Shown here: piece by piece, positions 55,265-64,000 of the stretch
Layout: the number at the start of each line of letters is the position of its first letter
How positions within the stretch are numbered: position 1 is the first letter of the stretch
Assembly: GCF_001544555.2 (NCBI RefSeq)
Contig: NZ_FCOK02000051.1
Coordinates: forward strand, 1-64,000
Length of the DNA stretch: 64,000 nt
Reading direction: 5' to 3'
Origin: Caballeronia udeis
Lineage (GTDB): Bacteria > Pseudomonadota > Gammaproteobacteria > Burkholderiales > Burkholderiaceae
The notes under the pieces: generated by a model
What the model was told of the DNA's origin: nothing
Seen by the model: the letters and a program-made list of their open reading frames with translations, nothing else
Database searches by the model: none
Program-made: the position numbers and the translations under genes

Positions 55265-55317
55265 GTTCCATGAGGTAGTGCGGGCACCGTGAACTGTTAG
55301 AGGAATGAGTCGGAACG

Positions 55318-55345
55318 AGCCGCCTGAAAGCAGGCGGCTTTTTTT
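55318..55345 (+). terminator. Intrinsic terminator after hpf
   Basis: AGCCGCCTG-AAAG-CAGGCGGCT, a 9-bp perfect stem with tetraloop, followed by a run of T residues. Confidence 0.9.
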
Positions 55346-55471
55346 GTCACCGGCAGTTCGGGGCGGTTTTGGCCGCGACCGGGGGAGTTGGGGCAACAGC
55401 CGAGCGTTGCGTTATGCACAACAAACGTGTCGAGCGTATGGCGCGCCGCACCATCGCTGATTGCGCTGTTC

Positions 55472-55477
55472 TATAAT
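55472..55477 (+). promoter_or_regulatory. Candidate -10 box of ptsN
   Basis: Perfect TATAAT between the hpf terminator and ptsN on the plus strand; the -35 region is not recognisable. Confidence 0.5.
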
Positions 55478-55639
55478 GGTCCGGTCAGTAGGTTAGTACC
55501 GGGTACCGGGGTTGTTAATCGGAGTGAAGCGAGACCCAGGTCTCCCGCGCATTCCTTACCAAAATCGCCGTGAGCGTTTCGTGCAGGTTCTGCAGCCGCC
55601 ACGATGAGGAGAATTCAGGCCACGCATCTGCCTGCCAAC

Positions 55640-56095
55640 ATGAATCGTTTAGCCAAATTTCTTCCCCTCGAAAATGTCGTCCTCGGACTGTCCGTCACCA
55701 GCAAGAAACGTGTATTCGAGCAAGCGGGCCTGATCTTCGAGAACCAGAACGGCATTGGCCGCAGTATCGTCACCGACAATCTTTTCGCGCGCGAGCGACT
55801 CGGCTCGACCGGTCTCGGTGAAGGCGTCGCCATTCCCCACGGACGCATCAAGGGCCTGAAGCATCCGCTCGCCGCCTTTGTGCGCCTGGCTGAGCCGATC
55901 GCTTTCGAGTCGCCGGACGGGCAGCCCGTGTCGCTGCTGATCTTTCTGCTCGTTCCCGAACAGGCCACACAACAGCACCTCGAAATCCTGTCGGAGATAG
56001 CGCAACTGCTGTCCGACCGGGACGCACGCGAACGCCTGAATACTGAAGAAAACCGTGAGACGCTGTACCAGGTGCTCACGCAATGGCAGCCCTGA
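55640..56095 (+). CDS. ptsN: Nitrogen-PTS EIIA protein
   Basis: EIIA(Ntr)-type regulatory phosphocarrier; it receives phosphate from NPr and regulates potassium and nitrogen physiology. The 151 residues start at the ATG at 55640 (MNRLAKFLPLENVV). The phosphorylated histidine is H67 in GEGVAIPHGRIKGL. An in-frame ATG at 55604 would add 12 residues not expected in the family. It is followed by hprK and rapZ; genes for NPr and EI are not in the window. Confidence 0.95.
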   Translation: MNRLAKFLPLENVVLGLSVTSKKRVFEQAGLIFENQNGIGRSIVTDNLFARERLGSTGLGEGVAIPHGRIKGLKHPLAAFVRLAEPIAFESPDGQPVSLLIFLLVPEQATQQHLEILSEIAQLLSDRDARERLNTEENRETLYQVLTQWQP

Positions 56096-56279
56096 GCTCT
56101 TGAGCCGGGCCTCGTGCTGGACCTGAAGCCAGACTGGGTGTGAGGACCAGGCCGAACGGCCCTCTCGCGCCAGCGGCCCTTCTAGCGCACAATCAGTCCT
56201 ATTGAGCGGAGCATTGAAGAGACCCACCCCGGCTCTTCAATTGCCTCATGCTCGCGGCCTCTCACGGAGTTCCGGCCTC

Positions 56280-57248
56280 ATGGATACGTCCAGCATCAAC
56301 GCCCAGAGCATTTTCGACGACAACGCAGCCGCGCTGAAACTGAGCTGGCTTACGGGTCACGAAGGCTGGGAGCGCGGCTTTTCGACTGAAACCGTCGCCA
56401 ATGCAACATCAAGCGCCGATCTCGTCGGGCACCTGAACCTGATTCACCCCAACCGTATCCAGGTACTCGGCGACGCCGAGATCAACTACTACCAGCGCCA
56501 GTCCGACGAAGACCGGTCCCGCAACATGGCCGAACTGATCGCGCTGGAACCGCCTTTCCTGGTGGTGGCGGGCGAAGTCGGCGCCCCGCCTGAACTGGTT
56601 CTGCGCTGCACCCGCTCGTCCACGCCGCTCTTCACCACGCGCATGTCCGCGGCAGCGGTGATCGACAGCCTGCGGCTGTACATGTCGCGCATTCTTGCGC
56701 CGCGAGCCACGCTGCACGGCGTGTTCCTCGACATTCTAGGTATGGGCGTGCTGCTGACCGGTGACTCCGGTCTTGGCAAAAGCGAACTCGGGCTGGAGTT
56801 GATCAGCCGCGGTCACGGTCTTGTCGCTGACGACGCCGTAGACTTCGTGCGCCTCGGTCCGGATTTTGTCGAAGGCAGATGCCCGCCCCTGCTGCAGAAC
56901 CTGCTGGAAGTCCGCGGCCTCGGCCTGCTGGATATCAAAACCATCTTTGGTGAAACCGCTGTTCGGCGGAAAATGAAGCTTAAGCTGATCGTTCAGCTTG
57001 TGCGTCGTCCAGACGGTGAATTCCAGCGCCTGCCGCTCGAAAGCCAGGCGGTCGACGTGCTCGGTTTGCCGATCAGCAAGGTCACCATCCAGGTGGCGGC
57101 CGGCCGGAATCTGGCCGTGCTGGTGGAAGCGGCGGTGCGCAACACGATCCTGCAATTGCGGGGTATCGATACCTTGCGTGATTTCATGGATCGTCAGCGC
57201 CTCGCGATGCAGGACCCCGAAAGCCAGTTCCCCGGCAAGCTGATCTGA
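56280..57248 (+). CDS. hprK: HPr kinase/phosphorylase
   Basis: Bifunctional ATP-dependent kinase and phosphorylase of a serine in HPr-like proteins. The 322 residues start at an ATG preceded by GGAG. The N-terminal domain spans about 10-135. The catalytic part has His146 (LHGVFLDI), Walker A GDSGLGKS (161-168) and the signature LEVRGLGLLDIKTIFGE. It lies between ptsN and rapZ; the target HPr/NPr gene is outside this window. Confidence 0.96.
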   Translation: MDTSSINAQSIFDDNAAALKLSWLTGHEGWERGFSTETVANATSSADLVGHLNLIHPNRIQVLGDAEINYYQRQSDEDRSRNMAELIALEPPFLVVAGEVGAPPELVLRCTRSSTPLFTTRMSAAAVIDSLRLYMSRILAPRATLHGVFLDILGMGVLLTGDSGLGKSELGLELISRGHGLVADDAVDFVRLGPDFVEGRCPPLLQNLLEVRGLGLLDIKTIFGETAVRRKMKLKLIVQLVRRPDGEFQRLPLESQAVDVLGLPISKVTIQVAAGRNLAVLVEAAVRNTILQLRGIDTLRDFMDRQRLAMQDPESQFPGKLI

Positions 57249-57345
57249 CCGGTTCATGTGGCTAGACCGGCGGCTCCAGCACCCAGCCGCCGCCCGGACC
57301 CGAATTTTTTGCGTGCTTTTACCCAGAGCGAACGAGTCCTTATTC

Positions 57346-58242
57346 ATGCGCATTATTCTGATTACGGGTATTTCCGGCTCCGGCAAATCGGTTGCACTGA
57401 ACGCGCTCGAAGACGCCGGCTACTACTGCGTCGACAACCTCCCGCCGCGCTTTTTGCCCGAGCTCGCCAAGTATCTCGACACACAGGGGCAGCCGCGTCT
57501 GGCTGTTGCCATCGACGCACGCTCGAGCCGTTCGCTCGACGAAGTGCCCGCGATCATCAAGGACTTGTCGCAAGCGTTCGACCTGCGCGTGCTGTTTCTG
57601 AACGCCAGCACGCAGTCGCTGATCCAGCGCTTTTCCGAGACGCGCCGCCGCCATCCTTTGTCGGGTTCGCCGGGTCACGACGCCGACGTCGGGCTGCTGA
57701 CCTCGCTGGGCGAAGCAATCGAACGTGAGCGCGAGCTCGTCTCGGGTCTTGCCGAATTCGGCCACCAGATCGACACCAGCAATCTGCGGGCGAACTTGTT
57801 GCGCGCGTGGGTAAAGAGTTTCATCGAGCAGGAAACGGCTGGGCTCACACTGATGTTCGAGTCGTTCGGATTCAAGCGCGGCGTGCCGCTCGACGCCGAT
57901 TTCGTCTTCGATGTCCGCACGCTCCCGAATCCGTATTACGACCACGAACTGCGGCCACTGACGGGCCTGGACCAACCGGTTATCGACTTTTTGTCCGCCC
58001 AGCCCATGGTCCACCAGATGATCGATGACGTGGGCACGTTCATCGCCAAATGGCTGCCGCAATTCCGTGACGACAACCGTAGTTACCTGACGGTGGCGAT
58101 CGGCTGCACGGGTGGCCAGCACCGCTCGGTATTCATCGCCCAGGCGCTCGCCGCGCGCTTCGGTGACAAGGCCAATGTGATTGTGCGGCATCGCGACGCA
58201 CCCATCGCTGTGGATGGACACGTCGTGCCCTTGCCAACCTGA
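57346..58242 (+). CDS. rapZ: RNase adapter protein RapZ (nucleotide-binding, YvcJ family)
   Basis: P-loop protein of 298 residues. In E. coli RapZ directs RNase E to the sRNA GlmZ and thereby controls GlmS. Walker A is GISGSGKS (8-15), Walker B-like LAVAIDARS follows, and the conserved C-terminal motif GCTGGQHRSVFIAQAL lies near 255-270. Whether a GlmZ-like RNA exists in this organism is not visible here. It lies 97 bp after hprK. Confidence 0.95.
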   Translation: MRIILITGISGSGKSVALNALEDAGYYCVDNLPPRFLPELAKYLDTQGQPRLAVAIDARSSRSLDEVPAIIKDLSQAFDLRVLFLNASTQSLIQRFSETRRRHPLSGSPGHDADVGLLTSLGEAIERERELVSGLAEFGHQIDTSNLRANLLRAWVKSFIEQETAGLTLMFESFGFKRGVPLDADFVFDVRTLPNPYYDHELRPLTGLDQPVIDFLSAQPMVHQMIDDVGTFIAKWLPQFRDDNRSYLTVAIGCTGGQHRSVFIAQALAARFGDKANVIVRHRDAPIAVDGHVVPLPT

Positions 58243-58277
58243 TCGCCTTCGGGCGGCCTTTTAAAGAAGCGCGCGCG

Positions 58278-58910
58278 ATGTCTACCAATCCCCTTCTCGC
58301 CGACCTGCCGCTGTTTCCGCTGCACACCGTGTTGTTTCCGGGCGGCCATCTCCCCCTGAAAATCTTTGAAGCACGCTATCTCGACATGGCGCGTGCGTGT
58401 TTGCGCGAAGGCACGCCGTTCGGCGTGTGTCTGCTGAAAAGCGGCAATGAGATTGCGTCGCCGGGAGATCCGTCGGTGCCCGAGAGCATCGGCTGCCTGG
58501 CCGAGATCACGCAATGCGACGTGGACACGTTCGGCATGCTGTTGGTCCATGCCCGCGGCACGACGCGGTTTCGGCTGTTGTCGCATCGCGTGGAGGCGAG
58601 CAACCTGCTGGTGGGCGTGGCGGAAACCATTGGCGACGACACGCCGCTGGACGGCACGGAAGCGCTGGTGAAGTTCGGCGCGTGCGCTGAAGTGCTGGAA
58701 CGGATCATCGATGCAATCAAGGCGCGCGAGCCGAAGGATCTGCCGTTCACCGAGCCCTTCCTTCTCGACGATCCGACCTGGGTATCCAACCGCTTGTCCG
58801 AGATCCTGCCGATCCCCATGCGCGCCCGGCAAAAGCTGATGGAGCTTGAAGACGCGGCCGCGCGGATCGATGTGGTGCATCACTATATGCAGCAGCATCA
58901 ACTGCTTTAA
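58278..58910 (+). CDS. Stand-alone LON substrate-binding domain protein
   Basis: A 210-residue protein made only of the Lon N-terminal (LON/PUA-like) domain, without ATPase or protease parts. Typical segments are LPLFPLHTVLFPGGHLPLKIFEARYLDM near 10-37 and the C-terminal helical ILPIPMRARQKLMELEDAAARIDVV. Such proteins are widespread in proteobacteria and their role is unknown. It starts 35 bp after rapZ and converges on mutY. Confidence 0.9.
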   Translation: MSTNPLLADLPLFPLHTVLFPGGHLPLKIFEARYLDMARACLREGTPFGVCLLKSGNEIASPGDPSVPESIGCLAEITQCDVDTFGMLLVHARGTTRFRLLSHRVEASNLLVGVAETIGDDTPLDGTEALVKFGACAEVLERIIDAIKAREPKDLPFTEPFLLDDPTWVSNRLSEILPIPMRARQKLMELEDAAARIDVVHHYMQQHQLL

Positions 58911-58942
58911 CGTCGTCTTAGTCGCTTTAACATCTCGCTATA

Positions 58943-60001
58943 TCAAATCAGCGAACCCTGCAGCGCGTCGAGCAATTTGCGGACGGGCGCAGGAACACCA
59001 TACGCGTCAATATTCGCTAGCGGCGCCCACACGGTCTGGTTATCGGCCGCGTCGGGCACACCGTTCGCCCGTCCGAGACGCGGTTCAATATCCAGTTTGA
59101 AATGCGTGAACGTGTGCGTGAAGGGCGTGAGCCGCTGAAGCTCGGCCGAACCGCCGAAGCTGTGTGAGACTGCCGCGAGCGCTTCTTCACCGGAGGCTTC
59201 CGGCAGGCTCCATAGACCGCCCCAAATGCCTGTCGGCGGGCGCTTCTCAAGCAGGACGCTATCTCCATCCTGCAACACCAGCATCCAGGTCTTGCGCGTC
59301 GGCACCGCTTTTTTCGGGCGGGATGCAGGCAATTCCTTTTGCCTTCCAGTCACGTTCGCCACGCAATCGGCGGCGAACGGGCAGCGCGCGCAATCCGGCT
59401 TGCCACGCACGCACAGCGTTGCACCCAGATCCATCAACCCTTGCGTGTAGGCGGTGACTTCGTCCTTGTGCGCGGCATCGGGAAGCAGCGATTCGGCCAG
59501 TGTCCACATCGTGTTTTCCACGCGCTTTTCGCCCGGAAATCCGTCGATGCCAAACACGCGTGCGAGCACCCGCTTCACGTTGCCATCGAGGATGGTCGCA
59601 CGTGCGCCAAACGCGAACGACGCAATGGCCGCCGCCGTCGAACGCCCGATACCCGGCAGTTCAGCCAACGCGTCGACGCTGCGCGGAAACTCGCTGCCAT
59701 GCTCCGTCGATACGACAAACGCGCATCGATGCAGATTTCGCGCGCGCGAGTAGTAGCCGAGGCCGGCCCAGAGCGCCATGACGTCGTCGAGCGGGGCGAA
59801 GGCAAGCGCGTTCACGTCCGGGAAACGGTCGAGAAAACGCGCGTAGTACGGAATCACCGTCGATACCTGCGTCTGCTGCAACATGATTTCGGACAACCAG
59901 ATCCGGTAGGCATCGCGGGTGTTTTGCCACGGCAGGTCATGTCGGCCGTGAACGCGTTGCCATGCGATCAGACGCGTGGAGAAGTCAGTGAGCTGGAGCA
60001 T
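58943..60001 (-). CDS. mutY: A/G-specific adenine DNA glycosylase
   Basis: Removes adenine mispaired with 8-oxoguanine. The 352 residues start at the ATG at 60001. Catalytic Glu is E38 in SEIMLQQTQVSTV, the helix-hairpin-helix is LPGIGRSTAAAIASFAFG, and the catalytic Asp is D139. The 4Fe-4S cluster motif is C-x6-C-x2-C-x5-C (CVRGKPDCARCPFAADC). A Nudix-like MutT-type C-terminal domain follows (about 230-345). It is 5 bp after mutM, so the two GO-system genes form an operon. Confidence 0.97.
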   Translation of the reverse strand: MLQLTDFSTRLIAWQRVHGRHDLPWQNTRDAYRIWLSEIMLQQTQVSTVIPYYARFLDRFPDVNALAFAPLDDVMALWAGLGYYSRARNLHRCAFVVSTEHGSEFPRSVDALAELPGIGRSTAAAIASFAFGARATILDGNVKRVLARVFGIDGFPGEKRVENTMWTLAESLLPDAAHKDEVTAYTQGLMDLGATLCVRGKPDCARCPFAADCVANVTGRQKELPASRPKKAVPTRKTWMLVLQDGDSVLLEKRPPTGIWGGLWSLPEASGEEALAAVSHSFGGSAELQRLTPFTHTFTHFKLDIEPRLGRANGVPDAADNQTVWAPLANIDAYGVPAPVRKLLDALQGSLI

Positions 60002-60006
60002 GGCGG

Positions 60007-60837
60007 CTAGCGCTGGCAGCGCGGGCAAAAGTACGTGGATCGCTGGCCTTGCACGATTTGTTTGATGGCCGTTCCGCAAACATGGCACGGCTGGCCCGCG
60101 CGGTCATAGACGAAATAATCGAGTTGGAAATAGCCTGACTCGCCGTTGCTGCCCACGAAATCGCGCAACGTGCTGCCGCCCTTTTCGATCGCCGCGGCAA
60201 GCGTCGTGCGAACGGCGTCGGCGAGAAGATCGTAACGCACGAGCGAGACGCGACCGGCCGCCACCGTGGGCCGGATACCCGCGCGAAACAGGCTCTCGGA
60301 CGCGTAAATATTGCCCACTCCGACGACCATCGTGCCCGCGAGCAACGCCTGCTTGACGGACACTTTGCGCCCGCGCGTCTGCCGGTACATCAACGCGCCG
60401 GAAAACTCGGCGGTGAAAGGCTCTACACCCAGTCCCGCCAGCAGCGGATGGTCGAGGACATCGCCGTCTTCGCGCGGATGCCAGAGCACTGCGCCAAAGC
60501 GCCGCGGATCGCGAAAGCGCAAAATAAAGTCATCGAAGATCAGGTCTATATGATCATGCTTCGCCGCATCCGGCGGACGCGGCACGTTACGCAGTACCCG
60601 TAGCGTCCCCGTCATGCCGAGATGCACGATCAGCCACCCTTCGGAGGTTTCGAACAACAGGTACTTGCCGCGTCGCTCGACTTTTTCGATTTTCAGCGCC
60701 TTCATCGTCTTCGCGAGATGCGGCGGAATTGGCCAGCGCAGCGCCGGTGTACGGACATCGACACGCTCTACCCGGCGTCCGGAGACGAACGGTTCGATCC
60801 CGCGTCGGGTTACTTCGACTTCCGGCAACTCTGGCAT
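60007..60837 (-). CDS. mutM: Formamidopyrimidine-DNA glycosylase
   Basis: Excises 8-oxoguanine opposite cytosine and cleaves the AP site. The 276 residues begin with MPELPEVEV (catalytic Pro2 and Glu3). The H2TH region has GNIYASESLFRAGIRP, and a zinc finger C-x2-C-x16-C-x2-C (CHVC...CPRC) closes the protein. It is upstream of mutY and divergent from the TPR-protein gene. Confidence 0.98.
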   Translation of the reverse strand: MPELPEVEVTRRGIEPFVSGRRVERVDVRTPALRWPIPPHLAKTMKALKIEKVERRGKYLLFETSEGWLIVHLGMTGTLRVLRNVPRPPDAAKHDHIDLIFDDFILRFRDPRRFGAVLWHPREDGDVLDHPLLAGLGVEPFTAEFSGALMYRQTRGRKVSVKQALLAGTMVVGVGNIYASESLFRAGIRPTVAAGRVSLVRYDLLADAVRTTLAAAIEKGGSTLRDFVGSNGESGYFQLDYFVYDRAGQPCHVCGTAIKQIVQGQRSTYFCPRCQR

Positions 60838-60922
60838 GTTTTACTGGTCTGCAACTTGCTGTGGGATGTGCGCGTATTGTAGCGAGCGCGTTACAATCGA
60901 CTGAAACATTGATCGGATTTCC

Positions 60923-62791
60923 ATGAACTTGTCCTTCGTAAAGTTGTTTTCGAAGCAGCGTGCAGCGACCGCTCAAACGAGCGCTACACGCGGTAAGCCG
61001 GTCTACCCGAGCAAACTCGCGGCCGCCGTGGCGTTCGCGGTGGCTGTGTTTGCACTCGCGCCTGCCTATGCGCAGAGCCCCGCGCAATCTCCCGCGCCGG
61101 ACGACGATCAATCCGCCATCAGCGCGGCGGACCTGATCACCGCGCCGCCCACTGGCAAGGAAGTACAGGACCTGCCGAACATCCCTGTGACCAGCCAGAT
61201 CGTGTTCCAGGTACTGGCGGCAGAAGTCGCGCTGCAACGCAATCAGGCAGCGCCGGCGTACCAGACCTATCTTGCCCTCGCTCGCGACACGCACGATCCG
61301 CGTTTCGCCCAGCGCGCAACCGAGATTGCAATCGCCGCACAAAGTCCCAACGACGCGCTGACGGCAGTCCAGCTTTGGCAGCAGTTCTCGCCGAATTCGG
61401 AACGTGCCGCGCAACTGAGCGCGTCGCTGCTGATCCTCTCCGGCAAGCCCGACGAAGCCAAGCCGATCCTCGAGACCGAACTTGCGAAGGTACCCGCGGA
61501 GCAGCGCGGCGACGCGATCATCTCGCTGCAAATATTGCTGTCGCGCGGACCGAATCGCGTGGGCGGGCTGAATGTGCTGAAGGATCTGGTCAAGAACGAC
61601 CTGGACCGGCCGGAAACGCAACTGGCGCTCGCCCGGCAGCAAATTGCCGCCGACGACCTGCCCGGCGCGAAGGCATCGCTTGAACAAGCGCTTAAATTGA
61701 AGCCCGACTACTTGCCCGCGGCGTTGACGCTCGCGCGTATGGGCCCGAACGAACGCAACGAAGGTATTGCTTCGTTCGAGAAGTACCTCCAGAAGGATCC
61801 CAAGTCGCACGACGCGCGCCTTGCGCTGGCGCAACTGTATCTGTCTGCGGATCGTCTCGACGACGCCCAGAAGCAGTTCGAAATCATGCGCAAGAACGAT
61901 TCGAAAGATTTGACGCCGCTGATGGCGCTCGCGCTGATCAACATTCAGAAGAAACAGCCGGACAAGGCGCAGGACTACCTGAAGCAATACGCGGCGGCGG
62001 CTGAAAGCACGCCCGGCGCCGATCCGGGACAGGCTTACATCTATCTCGCGCAGTTGGCGCTGGAGAAGAAGGACGACGCGGCCGCGAGCCAGTGGCTCGA
62101 CAAGATTCCGCGTGAGAGCCAGCAGTACTTGCCGGCGCAAGTCACGCGCGCGCAGATCCTCGCCTCGCACGGCAAGGTCGATGAAGCCCGGCAATTGCTG
62201 GGTAGCCTGCAGACGTCAGACCCCCGTGACCTCGCGCTGCTCGCACGTACTGACGCCGCGATCCTGTTCCAGGCGCAGCGGTATCCGGAGGCGGAAGCGG
62301 CCTTGTCGAAGGCATCGACGGCTTTCCCGGATGACCCGGACATTGCCTACGACTACGCCATGGCAGCCGAGAAGAACGGCCACTACGACACCATGGAAGC
62401 GCAGTTGCGCAAGCTGATGAAAGAGCAGCCGGACAATGCGCAAGCGTATAACGCGCTCGGCTATTCGCTCGTCGATCGCAACGAGCGGCTGGACGAAGCG
62501 GAAAAGCTGATCGAGAAGGCGGTATCGCTTGCGCCGAACGACGCGTTCATCATGGACAGTCTTGGCTGGGCGAAGTATCGGATGGGCAATGACGCGGAAG
62601 CTGCGAGCATCCTGAAGAAGGCCTATGACCTGCAGCCGAACGCCGAAATCGGCGCTCATCTCGGCGAAGTGCAGTGGAAGTCGGGGCAGCAGGACCAGGC
62701 GCGCAATACATGGCGTCAGGCGCAAAAGCTCGAACCCGGCAACGACACATTGTTGAAAACGCTCAAACGATTCCAGGTGAACGACCTTTGA
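60923..62791 (+). CDS. Exported tetratricopeptide repeat protein
   Basis: A 622-residue TPR protein with an N-terminal signal sequence or anchor (LAAAVAFAVAVFALAPAYA, about 32-50). About a dozen TPR-like repeats follow (for example AQAYNALGYSLVDRNERLDEAEKLIEKAVSLAPNDAF near 510-545). Likely a periplasmic scaffold or outer-membrane-associated protein; partners are unknown. It is always-neighbour of lolB in this group as I recall, and the lolB start overlaps its stop (TTGA), so translation is coupled. A TACAAT at 60892-60897 is a possible -10 box. Confidence 0.9.
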   Translation: MNLSFVKLFSKQRAATAQTSATRGKPVYPSKLAAAVAFAVAVFALAPAYAQSPAQSPAPDDDQSAISAADLITAPPTGKEVQDLPNIPVTSQIVFQVLAAEVALQRNQAAPAYQTYLALARDTHDPRFAQRATEIAIAAQSPNDALTAVQLWQQFSPNSERAAQLSASLLILSGKPDEAKPILETELAKVPAEQRGDAIISLQILLSRGPNRVGGLNVLKDLVKNDLDRPETQLALARQQIAADDLPGAKASLEQALKLKPDYLPAALTLARMGPNERNEGIASFEKYLQKDPKSHDARLALAQLYLSADRLDDAQKQFEIMRKNDSKDLTPLMALALINIQKKQPDKAQDYLKQYAAAAESTPGADPGQAYIYLAQLALEKKDDAAASQWLDKIPRESQQYLPAQVTRAQILASHGKVDEARQLLGSLQTSDPRDLALLARTDAAILFQAQRYPEAEAALSKASTAFPDDPDIAYDYAMAAEKNGHYDTMEAQLRKLMKEQPDNAQAYNALGYSLVDRNERLDEAEKLIEKAVSLAPNDAFIMDSLGWAKYRMGNDAEAASILKKAYDLQPNAEIGAHLGEVQWKSGQQDQARNTWRQAQKLEPGNDTLLKTLKRFQVNDL

Positions 62792-63423
62792 ACTTGATTG
62801 CAACGCATTTCCTGGGCGGCCGGCGCGCACGTCGCGGCGCGCTGGCCTTGATGGCAGCGGGTGTGGTGGTGATGTCGGGGTGCGCGGTCACCCCCCGCAT
62901 GCCGACTACCTCGAATGCAGCAACCGCGGTGACTGCGCAGACCAGCCGTGCCTATCACGGCCGTTTCGCGGTCCAGTACGACGACCAGAACGGCCAGCAA
63001 CGCAACGCGTACGGCAATTTCGACTGGCAGGAAACCGGAGACACCGTCACGCTGCAATTGCGTAATCCGCTTGGACAAACGCTGGCTATCGTAACGTCGT
63101 CGCCGTCGTCCGCCACGCTCGAATTGCCGAACCACGAACCGCGGACCGCCGATAACGTCTCAGAGCTCATGCGCTCCACCCTTGGCTTCGCGCTGCCGGT
63201 GGAAGGCTTGCGGTATTGGCTGCAGCCATCGCCGGCACCCACCTCGCGGGCGCGCACGACCATGGATGCGTCGTCGGAAAATGGCCGCCTGAAGGAGATC
63301 AAGCAGGACGGCTGGACCATCGACTATCTGGCCTATGCCGATGCGCCCGCAACTGGCGTAAAGCGTGTGAATCTGTCGCGCGCCGACCCGCCGCTCGACA
63401 TCAAGCTCGTCCTCGACCAGTAA
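62788..63423 (+). CDS. lolB: Outer membrane lipoprotein LolB, TTG start
   Basis: Receives lipoproteins from LolA and inserts them in the outer membrane. I chose the TTG at 62788, which overlaps the preceding stop (TTGA) and follows AGGTGA by 7 nt, giving 211 residues. The lipoprotein signal runs from basic GGRRARRG through ALMAAGVVVM to the lipobox MSGC, with Cys32 acylated. The LolB beta-barrel segments are YHGRFAVQYDDQNGQQRNAYGNFDWQ and LRYWLQPSPAP. ATG at 62851 would leave too short a signal. It precedes ispE by 17 bp. Confidence 0.9.
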   Translation: MNLIATHFLGGRRARRGALALMAAGVVVMSGCAVTPRMPTTSNAATAVTAQTSRAYHGRFAVQYDDQNGQQRNAYGNFDWQETGDTVTLQLRNPLGQTLAIVTSSPSSATLELPNHEPRTADNVSELMRSTLGFALPVEGLRYWLQPSPAPTSRARTTMDASSENGRLKEIKQDGWTIDYLAYADAPATGVKRVNLSRADPPLDIKLVLDQ

Positions 63424-63440
63424 CGCCTTAGCTCAATCGC

Positions 63441-64000
63441 ATGCAGTCATCTTTATCGAGTTCATCGCCGGGCTCAGCCCGCCCGCTGGGCGATGCTTCC
63501 CTGCGCAACTGTCTCGCGCCGGCCAAGCTCAATCTGTTTTTGCACATCACCGGGCGTCGCGCGGACGGCTATCACGCATTGCAGACCGTGTTCCAGTTGC
63601 TCGACTGGGGCGACCTGCTGCACTTCACCCGTCGCGACGACGGCGTGATTGCGCGTAAAACCGACGTTCCCGGCGTGCCCGAAGCGGATGACCTCGTTGT
63701 ACGTGCTGCACGCCTGCTGCAGTCGACAACGGGCTGCCCCCTTGGCGTAGACGTGGAAATTGATAAAATACTGCCCATGGGCGCTGGCCTCGGCGGCGGC
63801 AGTTCTGACGCCGCGACTACGCTGCTAGCTCTGAATCGCTTATGGGGCGTGGGATTGTCGAGACAAGCGTTGCAGGACCTGGCGCTGAAACTCGGCGCCG
63901 ATGTGCCGTTTTTTGTCTTCGGGCAAAATGCTTTTGCCGAAGGGGTGGGCGAGGCGCTGCAGGCCGTCGATCTACCTAAACGCTTCTTCCTGGTGGTGAC
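63441..64000 (+). CDS. ispE: 4-diphosphocytidyl-2-C-methyl-D-erythritol kinase, cut by the right edge
   Basis: GHMP kinase of the MEP isoprenoid pathway; only the first 186 codons are in the window and the frame is open at base 64000. Start ATG at 63441 gives a short variable N terminus, then LAPAKLNLFLHITGRRADGYH with the substrate-binding Lys. The ATP-binding motif PMGAGLGGGSSDAA is near 113-126, followed by GADVPFFVFGQNAFAEGVGE. It follows lolB by 17 bp, the usual order lolB-ispE. Confidence 0.95.
   Translation, partial: MQSSLSSSSPGSARPLGDASLRNCLAPAKLNLFLHITGRRADGYHALQTVFQLLDWGDLLHFTRRDDGVIARKTDVPGVPEADDLVVRAARLLQSTTGCPLGVDVEIDKILPMGAGLGGGSSDAATTLLALNRLWGVGLSRQALQDLALKLGADVPFFVFGQNAFAEGVGEALQAVDLPKRFFLVV

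Larger units (their letters stand above)
55265..55639 (+). other. hpf-ptsN intergenic region with terminator and ptsN promoter
   Basis: A 375-bp stretch without a gene. After the hpf terminator (55318-55345) a candidate ptsN promoter has a perfect TATAAT (55472-55477) but no clear -35, predicting a leader of about 155 nt. That leader begins with a tandem repeat of TACCGGG (about 55496-55509) and includes a palindrome GAGACC-CA-GGTCTC (55531-55544). These may be regulatory. Confidence 0.5.

Noticed and set aside
58244..58262. Small hairpin CGCC-TTCG-GGCG followed by CCTTTT after rapZ
   Set aside because: Only a 4-bp stem, 15 bp before the next gene; too weak to call a terminator.
60587..62194. 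Long minus-strand open frame of about 535 codons opposite the TPR protein and mutM promoter region
   Set aside because: Arg-rich composition and complete overlap with two supported genes; a GC-skew artefact.

Overview
The window is a stretch of chromosome from a GC-rich beta-proteobacterium, almost certainly in Burkholderiaceae (Paraburkholderia/Caballeronia/Burkholderia). I judge this from gene order and protein content recalled from the group, not from a database search. Supporting blocks are the ubiE-Tim44-ubiJ-ubiB cluster, the kdsD-kdsC-lptC-lptA-lptB-rpoN-hpf-ptsN-hprK-rapZ block, ssb and a transporter divergent from uvrA, and mutM/mutY divergent from a TPR protein, lolB and ispE. There is no phage, insertion sequence, CRISPR array, rRNA or recognisable tRNA. 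Most of the window is core chromosome with a central accessory segment (about 18-37 kb).

Left part (1-18.1 kb): a toxin-antitoxin pair whose toxin looks N-terminally short. Next is aspS with a DUF502 membrane protein and an FmdB-type zinc ribbon protein. A ubiquinone biosynthesis cluster follows (ubiE, Tim44-like, ubiJ, ubiB, plus a TPMT-like methyltransferase), with small DUF971 and HIT proteins and a very large FAD/iron-sulfur dehydrogenase. An ilvA - 5'-nucleotidase - queF operon closes this part.

Central accessory part (18.1-37.7 kb): a D-amino-acid module (RidA, N-acyl-D-amino-acid deacylase, RpiR-type regulator, divergent D-threonine aldolase/D-serine dehydratase-like enzyme). Then come an EmrB-type efflux pump with its MarR regulator, an EcsC protein, an HSL-type esterase, a CHRD protein, a porin and a LysR regulator. 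The most unusual locus is 30.0-37.0 kb. Here a 1255-residue BvgS-like hybrid kinase, an aquaporin with an altered selectivity filter and three different NarL/FixJ-type response regulators are all on the minus strand. Beside it is a gene-free AT-richer stretch with an orphan plus-strand terminator, which may encode a small RNA.

Right part (37.7-64 kb): ssb, an MFS transporter, uvrA, an AI-2E-family permease, purU, a DUF4743 Nudix hydrolase, a LysE exporter, apt and a Kef antiporter. The Kdo/LPS-transport operon follows, and its first gene, kdsD, appears to be transcribed leaderless. Then come rpoN, hpf and the nitrogen-PTS/RapZ genes, a stand-alone LON-domain protein, base-excision repair genes mutY and mutM, a TPR protein, lolB, and ispE, which runs off the right edge.
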